Source of the DNA: an uncultured Lachnoclostridium sp.
GTDB lineage: Bacteria; Bacillota; Clostridia; Lachnospirales; Lachnospiraceae
Length of the DNA: 64,000 nucleotides
Direction: 5' to 3'
NCBI GenBank assembly: GCA_946499505.1
Contig: CAMMSL010000006.1
Location: 1-64,000, forward strand
In this document: in pieces, positions 8,484 to 17,175 of the stretch
Numbering within the stretch: the first letter of the stretch is position 1
Layout: each line of letters starts with the position of its first letter
The notes under the pieces: generated by a model
Told to the model about the DNA's origin: nothing
Database searches by the model: none
What the model saw: only the letters and a program-made list of their open reading frames with translations
Program-made: the position numbers and the translations under genes

Positions 8484-9368
8484 TCAGATATGAGTTCCTT
8501 CTTTCTGAATAAAGGAAATGAAATTCCGCACGGCCGGGATCTGGTATCGGTTTTTCATATATGCCATATATACGGTATGGCGGAGATTGACGTTGGCAAG
8601 ATGAATCTTTTCCAGAGGAAAATGATCCAGTATCTCCACGTCCGCCACAAGTGCAATTCCGAAATTTTCCGCTACCAGTGATGCGATCGCGTTCTCATCC
8701 GGTGATTCGCATATGATATTGGGCTTCATAGAATAAGAAGAATAAATTCGGTTTGTAAAACCACCCAGGCCGGATGTCCTGTCATACCCCATGACAGGAT
8801 AATTTTCCAGATCCTGAAGAACAGGGTCTGCTTTTCCGGCCAGGGGATGCCCCAACGGAGTGATTACGATCATTTCCTGGTTCAGGATCGGGACAAATTG
8901 GATATCCGGCTCATTTTCTACATATGATCCGAATATGACGTCGTACTGGTCTGTTTTCAGCCCGCTTATCATCTCACGAGTATAACTTTGATGGAAACTA
9001 AAGCTGATCTGTTTATTTTTCCCCTTTTCAAGGAATTGCCTTACTGTATGGGGAATATACCGGGCAGCCAGAGGAAATACATAGGCTATATCTACATGTC
9101 CGGCGTTTCCAGACAGCTTCTTCATCTGCTTTTCTGCGATCCTTACTTCGTTTAGAATCCGGTCTGCATGTTCCAGAAAGATCCGGCCGTATTTTGTAAG
9201 CGTAACGGTGCGGCCTTTTCTCTCAAAAAGAATAATACCCAGTTCCTCTTCCAGATTGGCAATCGAGCGGCTCAGGGACGGCTGGGAAATATTCAGTTCA
9301 GATGCTGCGAGACGAAAGTGCTGGCATTGTGCAATGGTTTGAAAATAAAGAATCTGATTTAAAGTCAT
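8484..9368 (-). CDS. LysR-family regulator, divergent from aroE
   Basis: A 294-residue LysR regulator. The start at 9368 is fixed by AAGGAGG seven bases upstream and by the canonical opening MTLNQILYFQTIAQ. The helix-turn-helix includes FRLAASELNISQPSLSRSIANLEEELG; the co-inducer domain occupies residues ~90-290. It is convergent with the LysR gene at 7599-8480, separated by only 3 bases. It is divergent from aroE, with a perfect palindrome between them, so it probably controls the shikimate genes and itself in response to a pathway intermediate. Regulator and operator pairing is inferred from position. Confidence 0.88.
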   Translation of the reverse strand: MTLNQILYFQTIAQCQHFRLAASELNISQPSLSRSIANLEEELGIILFERKGRTVTLTKYGRIFLEHADRILNEVRIAEKQMKKLSGNAGHVDIAYVFPLAARYIPHTVRQFLEKGKNKQISFSFHQSYTREMISGLKTDQYDVIFGSYVENEPDIQFVPILNQEMIVITPLGHPLAGKADPVLQDLENYPVMGYDRTSGLGGFTNRIYSSYSMKPNIICESPDENAIASLVAENFGIALVADVEILDHFPLEKIHLANVNLRHTVYMAYMKNRYQIPAVRNFISFIQKEGTHI

Positions 9369-9401
9369 GTCTGCCTCCTTTTTGTGGATTATACCATATA
9401 G

Positions 9402-9420
9402 TGATAGCATATAGCTATCA
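9402..9420. promoter_or_regulatory. Palindromic LysR-type operator candidate
   Basis: A perfect 19-bp dyad, TGATAGC-ATATA-GCTATCA, overlapped by a direct repeat of CATATAG. It lies between the divergent LysR gene (start 9368) and the aroE promoter, where LysR proteins usually bind. Confidence 0.6.
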
Positions 9421-9439
9421 AAAAATACAAAAAGATATA

Positions 9440-9469
9440 TTGGAACTATTAATTTGTTTTCCGTATAAT
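9440..9469 (+). promoter_or_regulatory. Sigma-A-type promoter of aroE
   Basis: TTGGAA at 9440-9445 and a consensus TATAAT at 9464-9469 are separated by 18 bp, 66 bp before the aroE start. The operator palindrome is just upstream of the -35, a position fit for activation. Confidence 0.55.
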
Positions 9470-9534
9470 GGAGCCAGAGAGGTTGTTTGATATTTAACAA
9501 ACAAAAAAGTAACAAAACAAAAGGAGAAAAAATC

Positions 9535-10410
9535 ATGGCAGAGAGAATCACAGGACACACAGAATTGATTGGGCTGATGGCATATCCGATCAGACATTCA
9601 AGTTCACCGGCAATGCACAACGAAGCATTTGCCACTTTGGGACTGGACTACGCTTATCTTGCATTTGAAGTGGACAACAGCACATTGGAGGATGCGATCA
9701 AAGGCCTGCGCGCATTAAAGATGGTAGGCTCCAATATATCCATGCCGAACAAGACAGTAGTAGGACAGTATCTGGATGAACTCTCACCGGCGGCAGAGAT
9801 GTGCGGCGCTGTCAATACGATCGTAAATGACAATGGAAAGCTGATCGGACACATCACAGACGGTATCGGATATATGCAGTCCTTAAAGGATAACAATATT
9901 GATGTGATCGGCAAAAAAATGACGATCACCGGAGCCGGCGGCGCTGCAAAAGCAATCGAGGTACAGGCTGCTCTGGACGGAGTGAAAGAAATCTCTATCT
10001 TCAATATTAAAGATAAATTCTGGGAAGCGGCAGAAAAGACAGTCGAGACAATCCGCAATAATACAGACTGTGTTGTAAATCTGTACGATCTGGATGACAA
10101 AGAGAAATTAAGAGAAGGGATCGCTGACAGCTATCTTTTCGCACAGGCAACAGGGGTTGGGATGAAACCGCTGGAAGGCCAGTCTGTAATTCCGGACAAA
10201 TCTTTCTTCCGCCCGGATCTGATCGTTACTGATACGATCTATGCGCCGAGAGAGACGCTGACCCTGAAGATGGCAAAAGAAGCAGGATGCAAGACAATGA
10301 ACGGTCTGGGAATGATGCTTTTCCAGGGAGATGCGGCGTTCTATCTGTGGACAGGTAAACATATGCCGATCGACCACATGAAAGAAGTACTTGACATTAA
10401 ATACGACTAA
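9535..10410 (+). CDS. aroE: Shikimate (quinate/shikimate) dehydrogenase
   Basis: A 291-residue NAD(P)-dependent dehydrogenase interconverting shikimate and 3-dehydroshikimate. The substrate domain begins GLMAYPIRHSSSPAMHNEAF, with SxS for the carboxylate. The catalytic lysine is in SMPNKTVV and the catalytic aspartate in HITDGIGYM. The cofactor domain has the glycine loop ITGAGGAAKAI, followed by SIFNIKDKFW rather than an NRT-type NADP motif, so NAD use (catabolic YdiB/QuiA-like) is possible. The ATG at 9535 follows AAGGAG. It heads a co-directional run with a transporter, aroD, an esterase and a permease. That context points to uptake and catabolism of shikimate or quinate rather than aromatic amino-acid synthesis. 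Confidence 0.92.
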   Translation: MAERITGHTELIGLMAYPIRHSSSPAMHNEAFATLGLDYAYLAFEVDNSTLEDAIKGLRALKMVGSNISMPNKTVVGQYLDELSPAAEMCGAVNTIVNDNGKLIGHITDGIGYMQSLKDNNIDVIGKKMTITGAGGAAKAIEVQAALDGVKEISIFNIKDKFWEAAEKTVETIRNNTDCVVNLYDLDDKEKLREGIADSYLFAQATGVGMKPLEGQSVIPDKSFFRPDLIVTDTIYAPRETLTLKMAKEAGCKTMNGLGMMLFQGDAAFYLWTGKHMPIDHMKEVLDIKYD

Positions 10411-10442
10411 AATGACAATGAGAGGAGAGGGAAATATATACT

Positions 10443-11630
10443 ATGAATAAGAAATATCTGCCCAGTGCACTTATCCTTTATTTAAACTATTTTATCCATG
10501 GTATCGGATGTTCCATCTTAAGCCAGCAGCTTGTTAAAGAACTTCTGGCAGAACAGTGGGGCATGAGCGATGTAATGGGAGTCACGGCAGTTGCCGCGGC
10601 ACTCGGACTGGGACGTCTGATCTCCCTTCCGTTTGCAGGTCCCCTGTCCGATAAATTCGGACGAAGAGTCTCCGTTCTGATCGGATGCTTTTCCTATGTG
10701 ATCTTTTTTGTGGGAATCGCTTTTTCACCGAATATGGCAGTTGCCTATGTGGCGGCAGTACTTGGAGGCATTGCCAACTCGTTCCTTGATACTGCTACAT
10801 ATCCGGCGGTCGCGGAGATCATCTACAAATATACCGGTATCGCTACAATGGGAATCAAGCTGTTTATCTCAGTAGCACAGCTGCTCCTTCCATTTTTCCT
10901 CGGAATCTGCGTGGGAACTTCCATGTCATATCTGACGCTGCCCCTCGTATGCGGCATTGTGATCGCAGTACTTGGTGTGCTTGCAATCTTTGCACCGCTT
11001 CCGAAAGTGGAGGGCGTAGGAAAAGGAGAGTCCTTTATCAACAATTTAAAGAGCGCTCATTTCTCTCTGGAGAGTGTCGCCCTGATCCTGATCGGATTTA
11101 CATGTACAGCGACATTCCAGCTCTGACTGAACTGTGCGCAGACATTCGGTACGGATGTCGCGGGAATAGCATCTGAAGATGTCTCCATGATGCAGACCTA
11201 TTATTCGGCGGGAACACTGGTTGCTCTGTTTGTGACAAGTATTCTGATCACGAAGTTCAAACAGGTTCGTTTCCTCGTAATCTATCCGGTGATCTCACTG
11301 GTAATGCTGGTGCTCGTTTATCTGGTAAAGAGTCCGATGATTTGCTATGTCGGCGCGTTTGTGATCGGCTACGCGGGAGCCGGCGGAGTGCTCCAGATGG
11401 TGACAGCTGTCGCAAACGACCTGTTCCCGAAGATCAAAGGTACGCTTACAAGCCTTGTTATGATCGCGTCCAGCCTGTGTAACTACACGATCCTGACAGC
11501 GGCATCCAATATGAGTGCATCAGGTGTTATCGTGATGAACATCGTGATCACGATTATCGGTATCGTACTTGCAGTCTTTGTAAATGTAAGATACGGTGTA
11601 CTGCTGAAAAATGCAGACACATCCAAATAA
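10443..11630 (+). pseudogene. MFS transporter with in-frame TGA (shikimate/quinate uptake candidate)
   Basis: A 12-helix-type major facilitator reading of 395 residues, interrupted by a single in-frame TGA at 11124-11126 (codon 228). The reading before it (NYFIHGIGCSILSQQL..., GPLSDKFGRRVSVLIG as the conserved loop 2-3 motif) continues in the same frame after it (LNCAQTFGTDVAGIASEDV... to 11630). A TGG tryptophan codon there would restore the gene, so a TGG-to-TGA nonsense change is the simplest explanation. A restart at 11187 is possible but would give only the C-terminal half. Selenocysteine is unlikely, since no SECIS-like hairpin was recognised and the position is in a membrane helix. Placement between aroE and aroD suggests shikimate or quinate import. 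Confidence 0.85.
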
Positions 11631-11646
11631 GTAATACAGCAAGACA

Positions 11647-11697
11647 GGCAGCCTGCGGACAGAGCCTACATAGAACGGATCTGTCCGGAACGCTGCC
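11647..11697 (+). other. Stem-loop between MFS gene and aroD
   Basis: Nested pairing of GGCAGC with GCTGCC (outer) and CGGACAGA with TCTGTCCG (inner) around a ~16-base loop. No U-run follows directly, so it looks like an mRNA processing or stability element rather than a terminator. Confidence 0.45.
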
Positions 11698-11745
11698 TTC
11701 CTGCGGTTAATAAAAACATAATAAAAAACAGGAGGATAATGAAGA

Positions 11746-12507
11746 ATGAATCCGGTAAAAGTAAGAAATGTAGAGATCGGCACAGGAATTCCCAAGATCT
11801 GTGTCCCCATTGTCGGCGTTACAAGAGAAGAAATCTTAAAGGCGGCAGAGACAATTAAGACTACCGCGGCGGATGTGGTAGAGTGGCGCGTTGACTGGTA
11901 TGAGGATATTTTTGATTTCGACAAGACAGAGGATACGATGAAAGCATTAAGAGATGTTCTGGGCGAGATTCCGATTCTTTTTACATTCCGTACTTCCAAG
12001 GAAGGCGGTGAGAAAGCAATCGAGACAGATGCTTATGTAGAGCTTAATCAGAAAGCGGCACAGACAGGACTTATCGATCTGGTGGATATTGAGGCGTTCA
12101 CAGGAGACGACGCGGTAAAAGCAGTTGTTGAGACAGCTCATGCATGCGGCGTAAAAGTCGTTGCGTCCAATCATGATTTCCATAAGACGCCGGACAAAGA
12201 TGAGATCGTGTCACGGCTTCGGAAAATGCAGGATCTCGGGGCAGATATCCCGAAGATCGCTGTTATGCCGGAGAATAAGAAAGACGTGCTCACACTTCTG
12301 GCAGCTACCGAGGAGATGGCGTCAGAGTATGCAGACCGCCCGATCATTACCATGTCCATGTCCGGGACAGGCGTTATCAGCAGACTGTGCGGAGAGGTGT
12401 TCGGTTCTGCACTGACATTCGGAGCGGTAGGAAAAGCATCCGCACCCGGACAGATGGGAGCAGAGGACCTTCAGACAGTTCTGGGACTTCTTCACAAAAG
12501 TCTTTAA
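11746..12507 (+). CDS. aroD: Type I 3-dehydroquinate dehydratase
   Basis: A 253-residue class I dehydroquinase that interconverts 3-dehydroquinate and 3-dehydroshikimate through a Schiff base. Catalytic residues are visible: EWRVDWYED near residue 46 for substrate binding, the histidine in ASNHDFHKTP near residue 145, the Schiff-base lysine in IPKIAVMP near residue 170, and the MSMSGTGVISR loop near residue 204 that grips the carboxylate. Length is standard. CAGGAGG precedes the ATG. It lies in the aroE gene run, so aroE plus aroD would carry shikimate to 3-dehydroquinate, or quinate-derived dehydroquinate the other way, in a catabolic setting. Confidence 0.94.
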   Translation: MNPVKVRNVEIGTGIPKICVPIVGVTREEILKAAETIKTTAADVVEWRVDWYEDIFDFDKTEDTMKALRDVLGEIPILFTFRTSKEGGEKAIETDAYVELNQKAAQTGLIDLVDIEAFTGDDAVKAVVETAHACGVKVVASNHDFHKTPDKDEIVSRLRKMQDLGADIPKIAVMPENKKDVLTLLAATEEMASEYADRPIITMSMSGTGVISRLCGEVFGSALTFGAVGKASAPGQMGAEDLQTVLGLLHKSL

Positions 12508-12528
12508 TCCGATTTAAGGAGGTATATA

Positions 12529-13487
12529 ATGGCAGGATTTAACAACAGAGAACAGTTTCTGGCTTCCGAGCCGGAGATGGACATGATGAACTGGATCTGC
12601 GATATGCGGATCAGTCGGAAAACCAGATTCTGGATATCATATATCCGGATGAGGGAGATGGGCCGTATCCGCTCGTTATCGTGTTCCACGGCGGCGCATT
12701 TGCCATGGGGCATAAAAGGACGCATCACATCAAATCAATGTGTCTCCCTGTGACACAGGGGTATGCCGTTGCTACAGTGGAATACCGTCTGGTGCAGGAA
12801 GCGCTCTGGCCGGCACAGCTTATTGACGGAAAGGCTGCGATCCGGTATCTGAGAGCCAATGCAGACAAGCTGAACCTTGATCCGGAGCGCTTTGCCGTAT
12901 GGGGAAATTCCGCCGGCGGTACTGTAACCCAGCTTCTGGCGGTAACCGGCGACCGTGAAGAGTACGATGACCTTTCCGTGGGAGTAAAGGCGTCTTCAAA
13001 AGTACAGTGTGCGCTTGCGTGGTATACGATCAGTGAGCTATGCTCTGCGGAACAGTTCGGTGTCGATATCGAGGACATCAGGACAAGGACAGGCGCGGGA
13101 AAAGGCATGATGCCGGGAGACGGCGTGGGGACTTCATCACTGTTTACCATGCTCCTCGGCTATAATCCGATCCAGTATCCGGAAAAAACATGCAGGGTAA
13201 GCCCGATCTGCCAGGTGAGAGAAGACTGTCCGTCGATGCTCCTTGAGCACGGGACGGATGATCTGATCATCGATCACCACCAGTCCATCTATATGTATGA
13301 GAAAGTGAAGGCGGTCTGTGGCGAGGATCGTGTAGAACTGGAACTTTTTGAGGGAGAACCGCACGGTTCCCAGAAGATCAAAGACAATGAGAATATCAGC
13401 CGGTGCATAGACTTGCATCTTTACAACGGGAAGAATCCGTACAGAAAAGAGCTTGGAAAGATCCGTATCATCGGTGAAGAAGAATAA
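12529..13487 (+). pseudogene. HSL-type alpha/beta hydrolase (carboxylesterase), frameshifted
   Basis: A carboxylesterase reading of about 319 residues with one frameshift. The ATG at 12529 follows a perfect AAGGAGG, and the first frame reads MAGFNNREQF... to MMNW. At 12593-12594 a GG stands where GGG would keep frame. Downstream the right frame reads DLRYADQSENQILDIIYPD and then the oxyanion motif FHGGAFAMG, the nucleophile elbow WGNSAGG, the acid in HGTDDLII and the histidine in EPHGSQK. All catalytic parts survive. A product from internal starts near 12681 would lack the first strands. In this cluster it may have released shikimate or quinate from plant esters such as chlorogenate; that is inference. 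Confidence 0.85.
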
Positions 13488-13504
13488 GATAAGGAGAAGC
13501 GGGA

Positions 13505-14809
13505 CTGGAAACTATAATATCAGTGATCGGCCTTCTGGTGGCAGCGGTAGTATTTATTGTTGTAATCTGGAAAGGCCTGGATGTGTTTACATCTACAATT
13601 CTTGTCTCCTTTATTATCATCCTTACAAGCTGGATGCAGTGGTGGGACGCGCTTACGGCATATGCAGACGGCTATATCGGATTTATAGGAAGCAATCTGT
13701 TCGTACTGGTAATCGGTGCTGTGTTCGACGAGCTGATGGGATCATCGGGATGTGCCGAGTCTATTGCTAACGTGATCACGGAAAAGCTGGGTGTGAAGAG
13801 GGTCATTCTCTCTATCACAGTGCTCAGTACGGTGTTTGTGTACGTGGGAGTATCAGGATTTGTCGTGTTATTTGTGCTGGCGCCGATAGCCACAGTTATG
13901 ATGAAACAGGCGGGATATCCGTACCGGATGATCCCGGGTATCATTTTTATAGGGGCTACATGCTCGGCTATGATTCCATATGCCATCAACATTACGAATA
14001 TCATGCCGGCACAGTATCTTGGAACATCTATGAGTTCCGCCCCGATCCTCGGATGGCTCGCATTTATTGTCTCAATCGCGGTCGGATACTTTTACATGGT
14101 CCATGCGGCAAAGAAAGCCGCGATAAAAGAAGGAACCGTAGTTGACGCGAGCCAGCCTGTTAAGATTGAGCCGTCCAGAGATGATCTGCCTCCGTTCGGC
14201 ATTGCTCTGATTCCGTTTGTACTGTCAGTGGTTCTTGTGCTGCTCTTTTCAAATGTTACCGATATGAATACCAACGCGGTGGTTGTTCTGAGCCTCTTCA
14301 TCGGTTCCGCAGTCATCGTGCTCCTGTGTTTTAAACAGCTCAAAGGTGTGACTAAGGTAATCGGCAAGGGAGTCGACAACGGTATCGGGGCGACGATCAT
14401 GGCGGCAGCTATACTGGGATTCTCAGGTGTACTGCAGTCCTGTCCGGGATTTCAGGGAGTCATTGATTTTGTCCTGGGACTGAAAATGAATCCATATATT
14501 ACAGAGTTTATCGGCCTGAATGTACTGGCAGGAATCATGGGAAGCGGTACTTCCGCTATTGCCATGTTCTTTGAGCATCTCTCCAGCGGGCTGATCGCCA
14601 ATGGCGCAGATCCGGGAGCGCTTCACAGGCTTGCCCCGGCGTGTGCGACCGGTATGAATACGCTTCCGAATGCGGGCGGTATGGTCGCTCAGTTGAGATG
14701 GATGAATCTGTCTCTGGCAGAGAGCTACTGGTACGTGTTTGTGACAAGTGTGCTGGCGCCGATGATCGGTTCGGCAGTGGCTGTCGTGGCAGCGATTATA
14801 TTATACTAA
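13505..14809 (+). CDS. GntP/CitMHS-like ion-transporter-superfamily permease
   Basis: A membrane permease of about 434 residues with roughly 11-12 hydrophobic segments, re-entrant-loop-like glycine/serine stretches (GSGTSAIAMFF, ATGMNTLPNAGG) and a basic/acidic central linker near residue 210. It resembles GntP-type gluconate or organic acid proton symporters. There is no ATG at the expected place. An AGGAG at 13492-13496 sits 8 bases before a CTG at 13505, which would start METIISVIGLLV; the next possible start is GTG at 13523, which has no ribosome binding site. The CTG is preferred but may be a mutated ATG. By context it would import shikimate, quinate or a related acid, partly redundant with the broken MFS gene. 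Confidence 0.78.
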   Translation: METIISVIGLLVAAVVFIVVIWKGLDVFTSTILVSFIIILTSWMQWWDALTAYADGYIGFIGSNLFVLVIGAVFDELMGSSGCAESIANVITEKLGVKRVILSITVLSTVFVYVGVSGFVVLFVLAPIATVMMKQAGYPYRMIPGIIFIGATCSAMIPYAINITNIMPAQYLGTSMSSAPILGWLAFIVSIAVGYFYMVHAAKKAAIKEGTVVDASQPVKIEPSRDDLPPFGIALIPFVLSVVLVLLFSNVTDMNTNAVVVLSLFIGSAVIVLLCFKQLKGVTKVIGKGVDNGIGATIMAAAILGFSGVLQSCPGFQGVIDFVLGLKMNPYITEFIGLNVLAGIMGSGTSAIAMFFEHLSSGLIANGADPGALHRLAPACATGMNTLPNAGGMVAQLRWMNLSLAESYWYVFVTSVLAPMIGSAVAVVAAIILY

Positions 14810-14872
14810 TCAGATAAATGTGAAATGTAACACGAATTATACCGTCGGAATCAGAAACCTGCTTATTATTGA

Positions 14873-14897
14873 CTGTACGTGCATTTATCTGGTACAG
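14873..14897. promoter_or_regulatory. Dyad upstream of the third LysR gene
   Basis: CTGTAC at 14873-14878 and GTACAG at 14892-14897 form an inverted pair with a 13-base spacer, about 50 bp before the LysR start. It is probably an autoregulatory site. Confidence 0.4.
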
Positions 14898-14945
14898 TGT
14901 ACCTGATACATAAATGAGCGGTTTATTGAAAGGTGAGGTGAGCCT

Positions 14946-15854
14946 TTGCTTTTTCGACAGATGAGATATTTTACCGCCGTTGTGGACTGTAACAGCTTTA
15001 CTGAGGCGGCAGGGCAGTGTTATATATCACAGTCCGCTATCTCCCAGCAGATACGGGCGCTGGAAAAAGAACTGGGAGTGGAGCTGATCCACAGAGAAAA
15101 CAGAAAATTTACCCTTACTCCGGCCGGAGAATATTTTTACAGCCAGAGTAAGGGGATTCTGGAAGAGGTGGATAATGTCCGCCGGGAGACGATACGGATC
15201 GGGCAGGATGACGAACTGCAGCTGCGCATCGGCTATCTGCGGTGCTACAGCGGCCAGGAGCTTCATCAGGCTGTTGCGGAGTTCTCTCAGCTTTATCCTG
15301 AAGTGTCTATCAGTATTGTCAACGGCACTCACGAAGAGCTGTATGATCTGCTTCGCTTCGGCGGAGTGGACGTGATCTTAAGCGACCAGAGACGGGCCTT
15401 TTCCAGCCAGTATGAAAACTATCAGCTTCTGCAGTGCGGGTGCTATGCAGAACTCTCAGTGCGCAGTCATCTGAGCAGTCAGGAATCTGTGGAGCTGGAA
15501 AGCCTGAAACGGCTTCCCTGTATCCTGATCTCTTCCAGAGAACAGCAGAATACAGAACAGGATTATTTTCAGAACACTCTGGGGTTCGGAGGAAAATTCC
15601 TGTTCGCGGAGAATCTGGAGGAGGGGAGGCTTATGGTGGCCGGGAACCGGGGCTTTCTCCCCATTGAGAGTGTGGGAACACTGCCGCCGGCAGGAGCCGC
15701 TATCAGGAGGCTGCCCATTGTCCGGAACGGGCGACAGCTTCAGAGAAACTACTGCGTGTTCTGGCTGAAAGAACAGACGAATTATTACATTGAAGAGTTT
15801 GCCGCAATCCTCAGGAAGCTTCTTACATCTGAGAATACACAGAAGAAAAACTGA
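14946..15854 (+). CDS. LysR-family regulator
   Basis: A 302-residue LysR protein starting at a TTG supported by AGGTGAGG eight bases upstream. The N-terminal helix-turn-helix contains NSFTEAAGQCYISQSAISQQIRALE, then the wing LIHRENRKFTLT. The co-inducer domain spans residues ~90-295 and has drifted from the other two LysR genes of the cluster. It follows the permease gene co-directionally and closes the shikimate region, so it may control the permease or the flavodoxin/AKR genes downstream. A strong terminator follows directly. Confidence 0.85.
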   Translation: MLFRQMRYFTAVVDCNSFTEAAGQCYISQSAISQQIRALEKELGVELIHRENRKFTLTPAGEYFYSQSKGILEEVDNVRRETIRIGQDDELQLRIGYLRCYSGQELHQAVAEFSQLYPEVSISIVNGTHEELYDLLRFGGVDVILSDQRRAFSSQYENYQLLQCGCYAELSVRSHLSSQESVELESLKRLPCILISSREQQNTEQDYFQNTLGFGGKFLFAENLEEGRLMVAGNRGFLPIESVGTLPPAGAAIRRLPIVRNGRQLQRNYCVFWLKEQTNYYIEEFAAILRKLLTSENTQKKN

Positions 15855-15871
15855 AAAGTAAGAGAGTATGG

Positions 15872-15907
15872 ACGGGTATCAGAAAAATATTCTGGTATCC
15901 GTTTTTT
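15872..15907 (+). terminator. Intrinsic terminator after the LysR gene
   Basis: A 13-bp stem (ACGGGTATCAGAA with TTCTGGTATCCGT, one mismatch) is followed by six T. Confidence 0.8.
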
Positions 15908-16012
15908 CAGAATAAACCGTCTGTAACGTATGGATAAAGTCCTGCAGTTCTTTTCTATGATCATTACTGTGTGTACACAATACACATTCAAAATGTTCTT
16001 CACAGTCAAAAG

Positions 16013-16361
16013 GAATCCATGCGGAAAGAGGCATATCCAACGGACTATGATGCTTGCGTGCGAAAAGTCGGTCGCGATGGTGCGACCTATGAGCCGGAAC
16101 TGGTGGGGAACCATCGCCAATCCTGTGCGGACCTTCCTGCATCAAAACGATTTTTCCGGTAAGACGGTCGTTCCATTTATGCCCCACGGCACCAGCGGCC
16201 TGCATGTGCAAGATGTGACAAAACTTTGTCCTGGGGCTAAGGTATTGAACGGACACGGAATTTTCAATTCTTATCAGGTATCCACAAAGAAAAACGCGCC
16301 GGAAAATATGGAAAATTACCAGGCGGATATTGACAGGTGGCTTGGAAAAATCGGGTTCTGA
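16013..16361 (+). pseudogene. Flavodoxin remnant
   Basis: Two pieces of a flavodoxin in different frames. From about 16013 one frame reads RKEAYPTDYDACVRKVGRDG...YEPEL, the stretch before the third strand. It then switches at about 16090 to NWWGTIANPVRTFLHQNDF, followed by GKTVVPFMPHGTSGL and a normal C-terminal end at 16361. The N-terminal FMN phosphate loop and the sequence between EL and NWWG are missing, so this is a 5'-truncated, internally deleted copy. It sits just before an intact flavodoxin gene (16620), which suggests decay of a duplicated gene. The rest of the interval 15908-16012 shows no gene. Confidence 0.75.
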
Positions 16362-16423
16362 TATAAATTTTCTTAGACGACCAACAATCTTCAATAAAAA
16401 AATATAAAAAGTTTCTATAATGC

Positions 16424-16472
16424 GGCACAGTTACTACAGAAGAATTTTTTCCCATAGTAGCTGTGCCTTTTT
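16424..16472 (+). terminator. Intrinsic terminator after the flavodoxin remnant
   Basis: A long stem pairs GGCACAGTTACTACAG with its near complement ending AGCTGTGCC, followed by TTTTTAT. It is a leftover of the once functional gene. Confidence 0.7.
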
Positions 16473-16619
16473 ATATTATTAATCAATTATACATATACAG
16501 AATTTACATATTATGATATTCGCATAAGTTTTACTGATCATTTCCATCTAAAATTGAAATTGATAACTTGTAAAATAAATTTAAAATAGATAACAGAAAA
16601 ATAAGTGGAGGAATTAAAG

Positions 16620-17135
16620 ATGAGTGATACATTAATCGTATATTATTCCCGCAAGGGCGAGAACTACTGGAATGGCAATATTAAAAATCTTTCCAAAGGA
16701 AATACAGAAATTGTTGCAGAGATGATCGCAGACATTACCGGCGGAGATTTATTTCAGGTAGAAACTGTAAAGGCTTATCCAGATGATTATTATGAATGTA
16801 TCGATGAGGCAAAAAAGGAACTTCGGGAGGGCGCAAGGCCGGAACTGAAGAAGTTTTGCGATAACCTTAATAACTATAAAAATCTGATTATCGGTTACCC
16901 AAATTGGTGGGGAAGTATGCCGATGGCTATGTATACTTTCTTAGAGCATTATGATCTGACAGGTAAAAGGATTATTCCTTTCTGTACCAATGAAGGGAGC
17001 GGAATGGGAAGTAGTGAACGTGATTTAAAAAAAATCTGTAAAGGAGCTACAGTCGAAAAAGGGCTCTCCATCCACGGCGCCGAGGCGGCTCAGTCCCGTT
17101 CCAAAGTTGAGGCATGGGTCAGAAAGATGATGTAA
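16620..17135 (+). CDS. Flavodoxin
   Basis: A 171-residue flavodoxin that carries electrons on FMN. The opening strand and phosphate loop read TLIVYYSRKGENYWNGNIKNLSKGNTE, longer than the usual SxTGNT loop but typical of the Flavodoxin_4 type. The flavin-stacking loop is NLIIGYPNWWGSMPMAMYTF near residue 95. A GKRIIPFCTNEGSGMGSS strand-loop follows. The ATG at 16620 is used because GGAGG lies 9 bases upstream. It is followed 40 bp later by an aldo/keto reductase gene, and the pair probably forms an operon for reductive metabolism. It is not a classical ferredoxin-replacing short-chain flavodoxin, so the partner is uncertain. Confidence 0.88.
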   Translation: MSDTLIVYYSRKGENYWNGNIKNLSKGNTEIVAEMIADITGGDLFQVETVKAYPDDYYECIDEAKKELREGARPELKKFCDNLNNYKNLIIGYPNWWGSMPMAMYTFLEHYDLTGKRIIPFCTNEGSGMGSSERDLKKICKGATVEKGLSIHGAEAAQSRSKVEAWVRKMM

Positions 17136-17175
17136 TACACGGAACTGCTTCAGTATAAGAATGGAGGAATGGACG

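Noticed and set aside
8484-9635. Longer 383-residue version of the LysR gene starting at 9635
   Set aside because: The extra N-terminus reads through the aroE promoter and operator; the strong ribosome binding site and canonical LysR start are at 9368.
11124-11126. Selenocysteine codon in the MFS gene
   Set aside because: No SECIS-like hairpin recognised after the TGA and no catalytic need for selenium in a transporter helix; a TGG to TGA change is simpler.
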